Part shown: piece by piece, positions 1-12,500 of the stretch
Layout of the letters: every line of letters starts with the position of its first letter
Numbering within the stretch: the first letter of the stretch is position 1
DNA from: Emydura subglobosa
Lineage: Eukaryota > Chordata > Testudines > Chelidae
DNA: 64,000 nucleotides
Assembly: GCA_007922225.1 (NCBI GenBank)
Contig: ML680053.1
Coordinates: 14,577,877 to 14,641,876, forward strand
Reading direction: 5' to 3'
Notes under the pieces: model-generated
What the model saw: the letters and a program-made list of their open reading frames with translations, nothing else
What the model was told of the DNA's origin: nothing
The model's database searches: none
Position numbers and translations under genes: made by a program

Positions 1-347
1 AGTTTACCCATCTAAGTCACTGGTGTAATAAAATCTACTGTTAGGGGATGCCGTTAATTACTCTGAACCACTTAAAGGTCCTGTCCTGACAAGTGATATA
101 TAAGATCAAGTTACTATATCTTTCTTTAATTTATACGAGGAGAAAAGTAGAAGTCTAATTGTACATTTTCCTTGGATTTGCTGACATTATAGTTCGAGTA
201 GCATCATGTTGTATTTTTGCTATGGTGCTAGATAATGTACTCTATCATATAATTTTGCCAAATGTCTTGGCTATCATTAATATTGTTATTACTGTTCACA
301 GTGTTTGCTTCTTTATATCTGTTAACATTCCCTCTCTTCTTTCAAAG
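1..347 (+). other. FAT3 intron, 3' part
   Basis: AT-rich intron ending in a pyrimidine-rich tract and CAAAG acceptor at 347. I see no repeat or gene in it. Confidence 0.8.
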
Positions 348-562
348 GATCCATTTCTGTAATTGAAGCTCTGGACTATGAAATGTGTAAGGATTTCTAC
401 CTAATAGTGGAAGCAAAAGATGGCGGTACGCCAGCCTTAAGTGCTGTTACTACAGTGAACGTAAATGTAACGGATGTTAATGACAATGCACCAAAATTTA
501 ATCAAGAGGCCTACAGTGCAGTTATCAGTGAGGATGCTTCAGTTGGTGATTCTGTGATTATG
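348..562 (+). CDS. FAT3: FAT3 exon: cadherin repeat end and start of next repeat
   Basis: The acceptor is TTTCAAAG before 348 and the donor is GTGAGT after 562. The exon enters with two bases of a split codon and leaves in phase 0. It encodes the ALDYE strand, [10 protein letters not shown] and the inter-repeat calcium linker DVNDNAPKF, then begins the next repeat ([15 protein letters not shown]). The DxNDN linker and DYE/EDA acidic motifs are the classical calcium ligands of cadherin repeats. This is the first FAT3 exon visible here, so the protein is truncated on the left only by the window edge. Confidence 0.93.
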
Positions 563-3500
563 GTGAGTATAATATATATGGTTTCAGACAGAAAATCAAG
601 ACAATGTGTTGTGATAAATACCTGTGTTTGCATAAGCATATAATAAATGATTATTGTGTGGCTGTGCAGATGATAAACTAAAATAACCACTGCATCTTTG
701 ACCACCTCACCTGCACTCTATCTGGTATTCTGTCTATGGCAGAACTACTTTTAATGTTCCAGACCACCAATCAACTTTCAAAGCCGCTGCCATTTATCAA
801 AAAAAAAACAAAAAACCCGCAACACAAAATTTTTCCTTTTTTCCCCTCAATATTGCACTCTACCATAAGCATAATTTTGCCCTGAACCATTGACAAGTGA
901 CATCAGGTGTCTCACGGCTCATCAGAGCTAGAAACACATAATGTTTCTCATTGGGGAGGCAGAATTTGTGGCTTTCCAGTAAGATAAAAAGTGTTTGAAT
1001 CTAGCTCTGCTGGTACGCAACATAGCATACCTCAAAATCACAACACCTTCTACTGTATCAGAGACATCTGGCTTTAATAGGGAAGAACTATATGAACTAA
1101 TAGCATTAAAAGATTTTAAAGCTGAGATTTTCAAAGGCTCCTAAGGGAGTTGGGATCCAGCTCCCATAAAAAGTCATCTAATGCCTTTGAAAATCCCAGT
1201 CTAGAACTTCAACACATTTTCTAAAATAACTTCTTGCTAAAATGTGGGCTAAACAAAATGTATGATTGTATGTAGCGATATGAAGGGTTCATTGGTACTT
1301 GTTTCATAGGACTCATATAACACACAAACACGTTGGTTTGCCTCTTGCAAATAATATACCCATCCCAGATCCATGATGAGAAAACTTTTAAACCAACATG
1401 CACTGTCCAGTAAGTTATATGTAATAACCTGACAGAATGTAAAGTTGTTCCTTTGGGGTTTTGATCTCTTATTGTGCCATAGAAATATTTCTTAATTTCT
1501 TTAGCTAATTTTATTCTTCTCTCAAAAAGTTGATAGCAGAAGACCTGGATAGTCCTGTCAATGGCCAGATTCGTTTTTCCATAGTGAATGGTGATCGGGA
1601 CAATGAATTTTCAGTTGATCCTGTTTTGGGACTTATAAAGGTTAAAAAGAAATTGGACAGAGAAAGGGTAAGATATATAACATATGCTGAATTTCCTTCT
1701 AAACTAACTAGAAATTGCAGATGTATTTTCACTTCAGCTGTTCTCCTGGCTTTCTGCATGACAGCAGACTTGTCATTTATGCAGTCTGCAATTGCCATTA
1801 TACAATATTCTATCGTCTATTTCTAATATGGCCCAGTTCACTCCTGCCCCAGTCCTGTTTGCAAGCAAAGCTAACCTTGAAATGCTCCCCCTCTATACTG
1901 GCATAAAAAGTAAGATCAGTTCAAAGAAAACAAACCTTGGTTTCAAACGTGACAACACAGAAAGCTGTTGTGCTATTGAGCTGCCGCTCTGTTTCCATCA
2001 TACAGAAACACACACACAACTGTGATGGTAACATGTTCTTGACAATAGCACCAAGCACAGAACCAAGACCTCAACTGTGAACTGGCAATGTGTGAAAAAT
2101 ATTATTAGCAAGATTATGTTCTGAAGTGGCCAAGCTGTACAGAAAGCGATAAGGTGCTGTTTTTGACACGCCCTGTTGTTTTGTTTACCCCAGTACAACA
2201 TTCACCCAAGAAAACTTATCACTGCTTCATCCCACTTCTCAAATAACAGCCTTCGGCGAACAAAGATGGTTTGCCTAGTGTTAATGTGAGAATCGGAAAA
2301 AGTCACATGACTTCAGTAATCTTGCAACACATTAGGAAATACATGTCTGACGTACCCAAACAATGCAGGTAGCAGCAGAGGTATTAAATTAGATTGGCAG
2401 ACTCAACTGGAAAAAGCTCTGTATTGACAGCACGGCTACTGAATGCAAAAGAAATATCCTTTCCATATTAATGAGAAGGAAGGATAAAACTCTGTCAATA
2501 TTTGGTATTCCCAAGCAGACTGACTCACTGCAGATTGCTAAGGACACAGAAGTCATTCTGTCAGTGCATGTGTTTGTTCTTTGCTGTGCTGTGGTCATTA
2601 GGCTATATGGGTGCTATATTTTTTTAACTATAAAACTTTAATTTCTTAATTTGCATTAATTTAATGTTTGTGTTTGTGCAAAATACTCACATACACACAT
2701 TTTATATAAACATATGTGTAGGGCTAAATTCACCACTGGTACGAGCAGCGGCAAGTACATTATGTGAGCAGAGTTGCAGCTGCTTACATCAACAATGAAT
2801 TTGGCCCATTGTCTCTGATGTTCTTCAGAGACAATACAGCAAGCTCAATTCTGAAATACATAGAATATATGGTATACTCTAGGACATCGATGTAGGGCAC
2901 CCTCATTCCTGTACCAAAAAAGAAACAAAAAACCGTATAGGGTAAACTTTTGGAAGAAGAAACAGTACTCATTTCAAAGCAGTAAACAATATTGACATAT
3001 TTAGTTATTAAATCCAAGATAAGTGATAGAGGGCATAGAAACACAAAACCAGAAAAAAAATATTTGTCGAAAGAAGTTCCAAGACAGCAACCAACTCTGA
3101 ACCAGCTGAAGCCTGTCATAGGAAAGAGGAAAATAAGAAAAGCCATTCCCCTTGCTGTTGTGTTGTTTTAAATCTAATATCATGAGCACCCTGTGGTCTA
3201 TGCTATAGTGTGAGGTAAAGACATGTTCCATAAGCATACAGACAACTGCTGCCCTAGTGACAGCTATTTTGTGGCTGTTTCTAACAAGTACACAAAAAAA
3301 TCTGTCTTTTTAGTGGCAGGTAGATGATATCCAGCTGTAAATTACCTATGTAAGCCACGGGGTACAGAGACACAGGTGTTCCTAGCCATCCAAAGTGTTT
3401 TCGAAAACACTTAGGGCCACCTCTCTATAAACTTCACCTTGCTACTTTGCAAATGCCATGTTAGAAATGCTTCGTGTGAGATAGATAATCAGACATGGTC

Positions 3501-6500
3501 TCAGAAATCATTTACAAAAGTTTCTTGGAAACCTTTCCTAAAATCCTGGTTTGACTGGAATCTGGCCAAAATATTGCAATTGACACCTAGGAAATGCAAA
3601 GTATTTTCTGTGCATTCTTGTAAGTTAGATTTGTAATGGCTGATTTTGCACATTATATGCAAGGCACCCTGCAGTTCATTTTTTAAGTGTACCATTATCT
3701 ATGGTATGTTGCAGTTGTTTTAATATGTTTCAGGTTATTGATAGTCTTATAAAACAGAGTTTGGGACACAGTTAAGCAATAAACAGGGAAATGTTATACA
3801 AAGGGCAAGAAAAGTAATGAGGCCAGACAGTTTTCCATAGAATATGATAGGTGGCACACAGGATGGAAGGAATGATAGCGGAAATTTAAGGCCCCTTTTG
3901 TACTGATTTAATGTTTTCACCTTTTTGCAGGTTTCTGGATATGCATTAGTTATTCAGGCAAGAGACAGTGGCATCCCTCCTTTGTCATCATCTGTAACGG
4001 TCAACATAGACATTTCTGACGTGAATGATAATAGCCCTGTATTTACACCGGCCAACTATACAGCTGTAATTCAAGTAAGTTTATCCTGCACATCAAAAAC
4101 TCATCTGACCTTTAAATATGAAAGCATTTGGTTATCGTTAGCAGACTTTTGATGATTTATCTGCCCAAGGTGTATCAAATTATCTCATTTTGAGGAAAGA
4201 ATAAGCATGTTTTTCTTAACTCTTTGACAGTTCTCTGTGTTTATTGAGATTCCTCAGACTCAGAATCTGCAACAGATTTTTCCATTTATCCCAGCTGCTC
4301 CAGAAACTTTCCCCTTATCTCAGAAATCCTTTCTTCTTCTTCTTCTTCTGCAATTGTGCAGTTCCAAGCTGCTGTCTTGGACTCTTGTGTCTTTCCTGCC
4401 TGTTCCACAGCTAGACAAAGAATTAGCTCAAATTGTAAACCCAGGGTTCAAGCCATCCCTGATCAAAAGGGCATGAGGCTTTGGAGAGGAGGAGAGAAGA
4501 AAATGCATGGAGTCTGGAATTTCCGTTTCTCATATTCTCCTGGAAAAAGTATATTCCCATGTCTTGTACTGTGAAGATGGATCAATCACTCATGTTAGAA
4601 TTTTATACTGCCCCGAATCACTATGGTATCTGAATGCCTTCCCCATAAAATCAACAGCAATTGCAAAGCCCACAGTGGACTTCATGGAGTCTCTAGTACT
4701 TCTCCCTTTACAGGGTCAGAGCTCTGTTTGGGGTAGGTTGTTTGGAAAAGGAGTTGGGGGAGGATCTAAATCTCTGATGACCCCATGTTATCTGTTTCAG
4801 TAAGTTCTGTGGGACAGCTGTGAATATTGCATCACAATGCTGCATGATCACATTGGATGTAGTCAAGAAAAACGTTATGAAGCAGCATTGTGATATGATT
4901 ACCTTATAATATTGGGGACCGCTAAATGTTCTGACTTGTAAAACACAGCCTCACCATGGTAAGTGCATATTGGTCCTGCCAGATATAGTAATGGATGCCC
5001 AACCCTAAGTTAGGTAATGAGCAGAGAAGAGTTTAAAGTTTTCTTCACTTTATTCAATGTACGAATGGTAATGTAAAATAGATACAGTGTGATTAAAAAA
5101 AAACAAACAAATCCCTGGACACCTCACTAGAGATGCTTTGCCAAATTCGGTTTTCAGTCACCTCTGTGCTTCCCTCCAAGTCAGTCATGTTGCATGCGTG
5201 TACCGGAGCACAATGTGGTGGAATGTAAAAACTCTGGGCAACTCCTGCTGTGGCAAAACACCATTTTCTTGTGTATTCTGAATGGCAAATGTTATTTTAA
5301 CAGAAAAGTGAGATATATCATTGTAATCTCTTTTTATACACTGTGTATATTCATAAAGGAGAATAAACCAGTGGGCACGAGCATTTTGCAGCTGGTAGTG
5401 ACAGACAATGACTCTTTTCACAATGGCCCCCCTTTCACCTTCACCATTCTGGCTGGCAACGAAGAGGAGGAATTTATGCTGGACCCACACGGAATTTTGA
5501 GATCTGCAGTTATCTTCAAGCACATGGTAGCAACTGAGTATATGCTCTGCGTGCAGGTATGGCCTTATTGCACATAAGCACAAACCAAGAAAACTCTCTG
5601 TGTCATGTCATTTTTGCCAGTGTTTTTATGTTGCCTGTTTTGTTTTTAATTGATTTTATGCCGTGAGTCAATATGATGCATTGCAATATACAATGCACAG
5701 AATAGTACATTTCCTTCACTGCTCACAAACCCAATTTCATATAAATATAAATAGGTAACCAGCTACCTTACCGATTTTATTTGTATGGAATGGGATTTGT
5801 GAGTAGCAAGCAGCATGATTTAAGATTTTCATTTATTTTTTATAATGCTAAGGAAGGAAAGTAGGGGAATAGAATAACCAGAAAAAAAATACCTTCTTAC
5901 ATATAAACACACAACAAAAAGAGTAACAGCAAAATATTATAAGGAAGGAAATCTCATCAGTTCCTAAGTCCATAAATGTAATCATACATTTTCAGAACCA
6001 GACCAAGAACTCATGAAAATTTTCCAGGGTTGTTTAGTTTATAAGGGAGGTGAAAATAGGACTAATCACTACTGAGGAGCTTCATAATCAGAGTCATTTT
6101 TAGTGATTTCTAACCCAAAAGTACGTTGTCTGTTTCTCTTCATAATTTACAGGGGGAAACAGTTGAGTGTCATTCTGCAACAAATTCATTGCAACAAATG
6201 AGCAAGTATAATTAGTGAGCCACACAGACAGAAGGAAAAGAATCCAGTCCCAAAAACACAGGCCTCTACCACTATTTAATTCTACTTAATTTCTTTAATT
6301 ATAGCCTGCATATTTCTTCTCATGGAGATGTGATGCCATGGAAAGCTTGAAGGGATAATAATAATTAGTTCTGAGCTAGAGGAACTCAAAATAATGTTAA
6401 ACACTAGTTAACATTTCAAACCAAGGTGGTGGTGATTGATGTTTTAATGACCTGAAACTCATAAGCACTGAAACAAATTTTATTCAAGTTATATAGGAAA

Positions 6501-9500
6501 AGAATCCACTCCTTAGCCTTTATTATAAAATGGCCAATATTCAGGCCAAACTAATTTTCCTAAGCAAAGTTCTGGTGTGGCTAAAAATATGGCATGTAAT
6601 GGATCCGTGGTTGCAATTTTAGCTATGCACCCATGACTGTGATATATATAAATGGAGTAAAAGACAGACATCATAGTCTAAGATGTACTAGAATGTATAG
6701 AAAAACGTTGTGACTGACTTTTGGGACTTAATAGCCCCTTCACATTCCTTTCTTATTTAAGGGCTTCTACAATTGAAACATTTTTAATATTAAATGGAGT
6801 GTTTGGACCCCACCAGCATATCTAGCAGTTCAGGGCAGCTTAAGAAAGAGCTTCTCTCTCCACTCTACCACCAGCTGCCATTTATTGTTTTTATTAAAAG
6901 TTAAATTTTGAGGAGAGAGGGATCAAGAAAATGATCTTTTTGGCTTTCCAGCCCTATTCGGGGTGAGAAAGTATGATTTCACTGCTCCTACTGAAGGTAT
7001 ATACATAATTCTTATTAGCATTCCATATATTTTTTCTTTTTTCTTGTTGATTTTAACAACCACATGCAATACTCCAATAGAGATCTTTGGATCAAGTGGC
7101 AGGTCTGTGTTCATTTGTTCTGTTCTCCTTCAGAATGAGTAGTAAATCTTAATAGTGAGCTGAATGGAACAGTTTTATTACTGCACAAAAAGGACATTGA
7201 TCCAAGTTTGCACAGCCTTGTGTCAGAAGGGCCTTGATTTTTTTTTTTTTTTTTGTCAGACCTGCTCTATTGCTTTCTATAAAAAGTGCAAATGATGCTA
7301 TCATATTTGCTCTGGGTCACAGATTCAGCTGTTCAAGCTCAGTTCTACTCTCATATTTTATTGTTAGTAATAGAGCATGCATCTTATTTCATCTTTGAAG
7401 AGTGATAAATTTTCTTTATTTCAAGCATGTGTCTTGAGTGATTTAGGTAAAGCAATGTAGAAAGCAGTATAAAAAATCCTAACTTTCTAAGATCCTCATA
7501 CGCTAAGCAGGGTCAAGGTAGATCAGAAACTTCTGAAGCACGCCCAGCTGGTGTTGATGAGTCAGTAGGTGGCACTCTCTTTTAGTCAGTACTGAACTAA
7601 AGCTCCATCATATGTGCAGGAGGGGCCATCCTTCAAATGGGAGTGGGACTAAAATAAAAAACCTGACCATTTGTGGTAATTAAAGAGCCCATTTAATAGC
7701 AGAGTACAGGTTCTATCTGTGGTATCCCGGTCCTGTGTCAGTCTAGACAATTATACATTATGCCTTTACGTTTCCTCTTGCAGTTCACTTAGATATAGTT
7801 TTCTTTATTTCCCTAAAGAACTTTTATATTCCACATCAGAGGTGGCAACATTACAATGTGGGGCAATGTGTTCTTTTATGTATCTAGTTAGTAAATATGT
7901 TTGTAAAGTGCTTTGAAAGAGTGTCAGGATGACAGACTATATAAATACAGTAGTAGTAAAGAGGAGGAAGTGTGCGGAGTTGTTATTCATAGCGATTTAT
8001 GTGTGTGCTTGTTTTTTCCAAATTAAATTAGGCAAAAGATTCTGGGAAGCCTCAACAGGTGTCCCACACTTACATTCAGGTGCGGGTTATTGAAGAAAGC
8101 ATTCACAAACCAACAGCCATTCCACTGGAGATTTTTATAGTCACCATGGAAGATGACTTTCCAGGGGGTGTCATTGGGAAGATTCATGCCACAGATCAAG
8201 ATGTGTATGATGTTCTCACTTATACCCTGAAGACAGAGCAGAAAAGTCTGTTCAAGGTTAACAGCCATGATGGCAAGATCATTGCTCTGGGAGGGCTAGA
8301 TAATGGCAAGTATATACTGAACGTTTCAGTCAGTGATGGCCGCTTCCAAGTGCCCATAGATGTCATAGTCCACGTGGAACAGCTGATTCAGGAAATGCTG
8401 CAGAACACGGTCACTATCCAATTTGAGAATGTTTCCCCTGAAGATTTTGTGGGCCTGCACATGCATGGATTCAGGCGCACCTTGCGAAATGCTGTGCTCT
8501 CGCAGAAACAAGATAGCCTGCACGTTATCAGTATTCAGCCTGTGGCAGGCACCAATCAGCTTGACATGCTGTTTGCAGTTCAGATGCACAACAGTGGATT
8601 CTATAAGCCTGCCTATTTGATTCAGAAGCTTACCAATGCAAGAAGACACTTAGAAAATGTGATTCGCATCTCAGCTATTTTGGAGAAGAATTGTTCTGGA
8701 CTGGATTGTCAGGAGCAGCACTGTGAACAAAGCCTGTCTATTGATTCACATTCCCTGATGACCTATAGCACAGCTCGAATTAGTTTTGTGTGTCCCCGTT
8801 TCTACAGAAATGTGCGCTGCACATGTAATGGTGAGTGCTACTCCTCTTCACCTTCAATCTTTCCACATTATGCGTTAGGATAGTTTTTATTTCTGTGATG
8901 CAGATTGGAAGGGGCAGTTCAATTCATTTAGTTAAAGAGCATTTGGCAAATGTATTGTGGGAATTGATTTCTGAGGCTGGTTAAGAATTGTTCATGTTAT
9001 TGATGTAAATGGAAGATGGTGAACTTTCACCTTCTGACAAAGGCCACTTCGCTGGAGGCATCGTAATCAGAGCCATCAACAAACCTTCTGCAGTGGTTTC
9101 CACCCTTTTTGTGACAGTTCTGAAATGTACATAAAGTATGGTCAGGTCAGAAACTGCCCAGTCAGTCTTTAGAGACTGCACCTAGCATTTTCAAAGTGAG
9201 GGTGACCTTTGACCTAAGTGATAAATGTGAAAAGGCCTTTTTCATTCATTTTTTGTGGGGGAGGTGAGGGGAATGGAAACCAATAAAGTATTTTGTTAAG
9301 TAATTGGGAGCAAGCAGTGCTTTTGACCTACACTCAGGCTTTCCTGTGTGTACATTTTGTGTGGTTGGTTTTTGTTTTAACCTTCATGGGTCTGGTTCTT
9401 GAAATTATTCCACAGTTTTGAAGGGGTTTTATGAAGGGGAATGAACAACATACTCATGTTGTTCCCAAAGCTGCCCATTTTCCTTCTTCTGCTGGGTACT

Positions 9501-12500
9501 AAGTGAAAAAAAACCCCTCAGTTATAATAATAAATCTGTTCCTTCTGTTTGCCCAGTTGTTGGTTCCTCATTCCACTCTGTTCAAGAGTGAAATTAGAAG
9601 CTGATGTCAAATCAATACATTTAAACTTCCCTTCTCTTAAATACACACAGAGAGACAGGACTTTGTTTTCTGCTGGTTTCAATGGACTAATGATGTCAAA
9701 CTCCTGTGAAAGTCAATGGAGCTGCAACAGTTTAGCAAAGAATTCAGCCCATAATGACGGTGTGCCACATGTGCCTCTCAGATCTGTATGGCAGATCTTC
9801 AGTCTGATAAACCTAGTCTCCTTAACGTTTTGCTTTAGCTCCCATTGAAGTCAATGAGTGTCTTACCGTGGACTTCAGAGGGGACAGAGTCAGGCCCCAA
9901 TGCATGGAACTTCAGCTGGAGCCACTTGAGAGCTGCAGAGGGGAAATAATAGGGCCCTGATAGCTCAGCACAGGAGAGAAGATCTGAATATTGGCGTTGA
10001 GATCATTCATTTGTGGGCAGAATAGTTGCCTGGCTAATTGTCAAATGATAGTGTTAAATGTTTGAAACAGCTTTGGATGTATGTTACAGCAGGGCCTGCT
10101 GTTTCATTAGCCATGAAAAAGCTCTGCAATAGAAATTTTCATAGACTAGACTGAACAGTGCCAATATATCATTTAGCCCAGCCCCGATGCCAGTGCAGAA
10201 CTTTGACCTACAGTATATTCTGTACTGTCTTGCTACTGAATCTTTGTCCAGTCCAGTTTTAATGTACCAAGCAATGGGGAATCCATACCTATGTTGGGAA
10301 ACTAATACATTTCACTGACAGGCATTTTCTCCCGATATTCAGTCTAAATTTTCCCATTCTTAATTTCATTCCATTATTGCTAATTATACCCCTTGTTTCC
10401 TTCCCAAAGCTGCTAACCTTAGTCAATGGCATTCGCTCCCAGCAGATACTTGTAGAAAATTAACCTGCCTCACTGTCTTCTCGTTTTTTAATCAGTCTTT
10501 CCTCAGAAGTGTTGTGTGTTTATTCTGTGTGATATGCATAACATAATATGCATAACATAATATGCATATAAATATAGAAAGTGGAAAAATAGTACCCAAA
10601 ATATGAGGATGAATTTCTCATGGTTCCTTTAGCATGATAGCTTTGGCAAGACACATTAAGCAAAGACAAAGTGTTCTACTGTGTTTCTTTCTAGAGTCGT
10701 TTAATGATCTAGCCCAATACATATTGATAGATTGAAATATGCCTAACCTATTAAAACATTGCATATGTTTTAACTGATCAGATTCAGTTATAACCCAGTA
10801 AGTCTGAGTTTGAGCTAATTCACACATTCTTGAAATATGTATCATACCTGGAACGTTTTTCCCACTGGCAGATGTCACAAATATGCACAAATTATGCATG
10901 CCAGCTGTGCATAACCTAGATTACCTTTATGAGCAAAGCGAGCTATCTAACGCCAGAATGCTGAGAGACTATTAAAGCAGGAAACTTGTGAACCTCTAAA
11001 GATTCAGCAGCTCACTTCAGGTAGGATAAAGTCCAAAAATTCAGATGCTCAATGTGAATCTTTAGAGTCAATAACTAAAAAACTTGCAATAACACGCTAA
11101 CTCCTCAGATTTCTGGCATTTTTTATTCTAGTCATATGAAAATTACTGGAATAAACTGCCATTCCCATCATATTTTGGTATTTCGGAGGCAAAAATGATA
11201 CTTTATCTTACATTATCCTTTTTAAAAAAAACTCAGAAAAGATGTGGTTTGGGTTTAGTTTTAGGACAAGATTCAAGGGGGGAAGTAGGTTAGTTTTGTT
11301 GAAACCAGTTTACCCATTAAAGTCTTGTTCACAGTCCCACTTTTAACCCCTGTTAAGGAACTTTCATGGTTTAAAGTTGAGGAGCATAATTTGCACTACA
11401 CTAGGCAATTTTGGAAGCCATGGGTTACAAAAATATGTTTATTAGGGGAGAGGATCAACTATGGTTCCAACCTAATCATTCAGGAACCTTGCAAACACTG
11501 TCCCCAGAAGTATTGTGTGGAAGTGCAAACTCATACATCTATATTAGAATACATATGGCTTCTTCTACAACGTGACAGGACAGAGTCTCCTGTCTTGCAC
11601 CAAGATCTAAATTCATGGGAGGAAAGGAGGAATCCTGGCTTCAGGTCTTATGGAGCTACACCCAGTACATTCTGCTGATGCTCAGAAGGAAGACAGAAAT
11701 AACTGAATATAATGCACTGTGATCCTCTGCCACTAATAAATAAATAAAAGGGCCCAATTTTGAGAGGTACTGTGCCCCCTGAGGTCCCATGGTAGGAGTT
11801 GAGAGCACACAGCACCTGCAAGGGTTGCTCGGTATCTCTTATGATTGGGTCTGGTGAGTCCAGTCCTACACCCATTGAACTCAAGTCTCAGTACCCATGT
11901 GCTAGACTCTCTTTTTATTCATCTGACTCCCATAATACGCATTTACAAATTATATTTATATATATTATTGTAATGCAAATTATACACATCTCCTTCCTAT
12001 TTTTATGAATATATAGGAAAACACACTAGCTTGTTTAGATTTAAAGTTGGTTGCTGTCACCCTTCAATGACTTACTGCCTTTGGGGTTGGCTTAGGTGAC
12101 ATCTTCATCTCCTAAATATGCAGTCTGTTTAATGAATATGCAACATTTCTTTCATTGCCTTTGTTCTTGTGGACAAAAGCATCAGATAACTTTCAAAGTT
12201 ATTTTTAACTGTTTTTTTGTTTTTTTTGTTTCATCCATTCTCTGAGATATTCTCTCAACTTTATTAGAGTTTGACAGAAAATGAAATTCTGTTTTCAAAG
12301 AGTCCAAATGCACCTGTTCTTTATATAAAAATTTTCAGTTCTCAAAGCAGACTTTTAAAATTAAATTACTTCTTAGAAAGTCATTAGCTTAAATAATGTA
12401 AAAAAGTGTTGATTCTTGTAACAGTTTTTGAAAAGAAGATTCTTGTCTTCTGGAGTTGGATGAGGATTTGCTTGCACACTGCCAGTAATTAATTAGCATC

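Noticed and set aside
2784..3146. Minus-strand frame of 120 codons in a FAT3 intron.
   Set aside because: No start context, splice partners or recognisable domain; hydrophobic bias comes from AT-rich DNA.
5185..5583. Minus-strand frame of 132 codons.
   Set aside because: It is the shadow of the FAT3 exon at 5359-5556 on the other strand.
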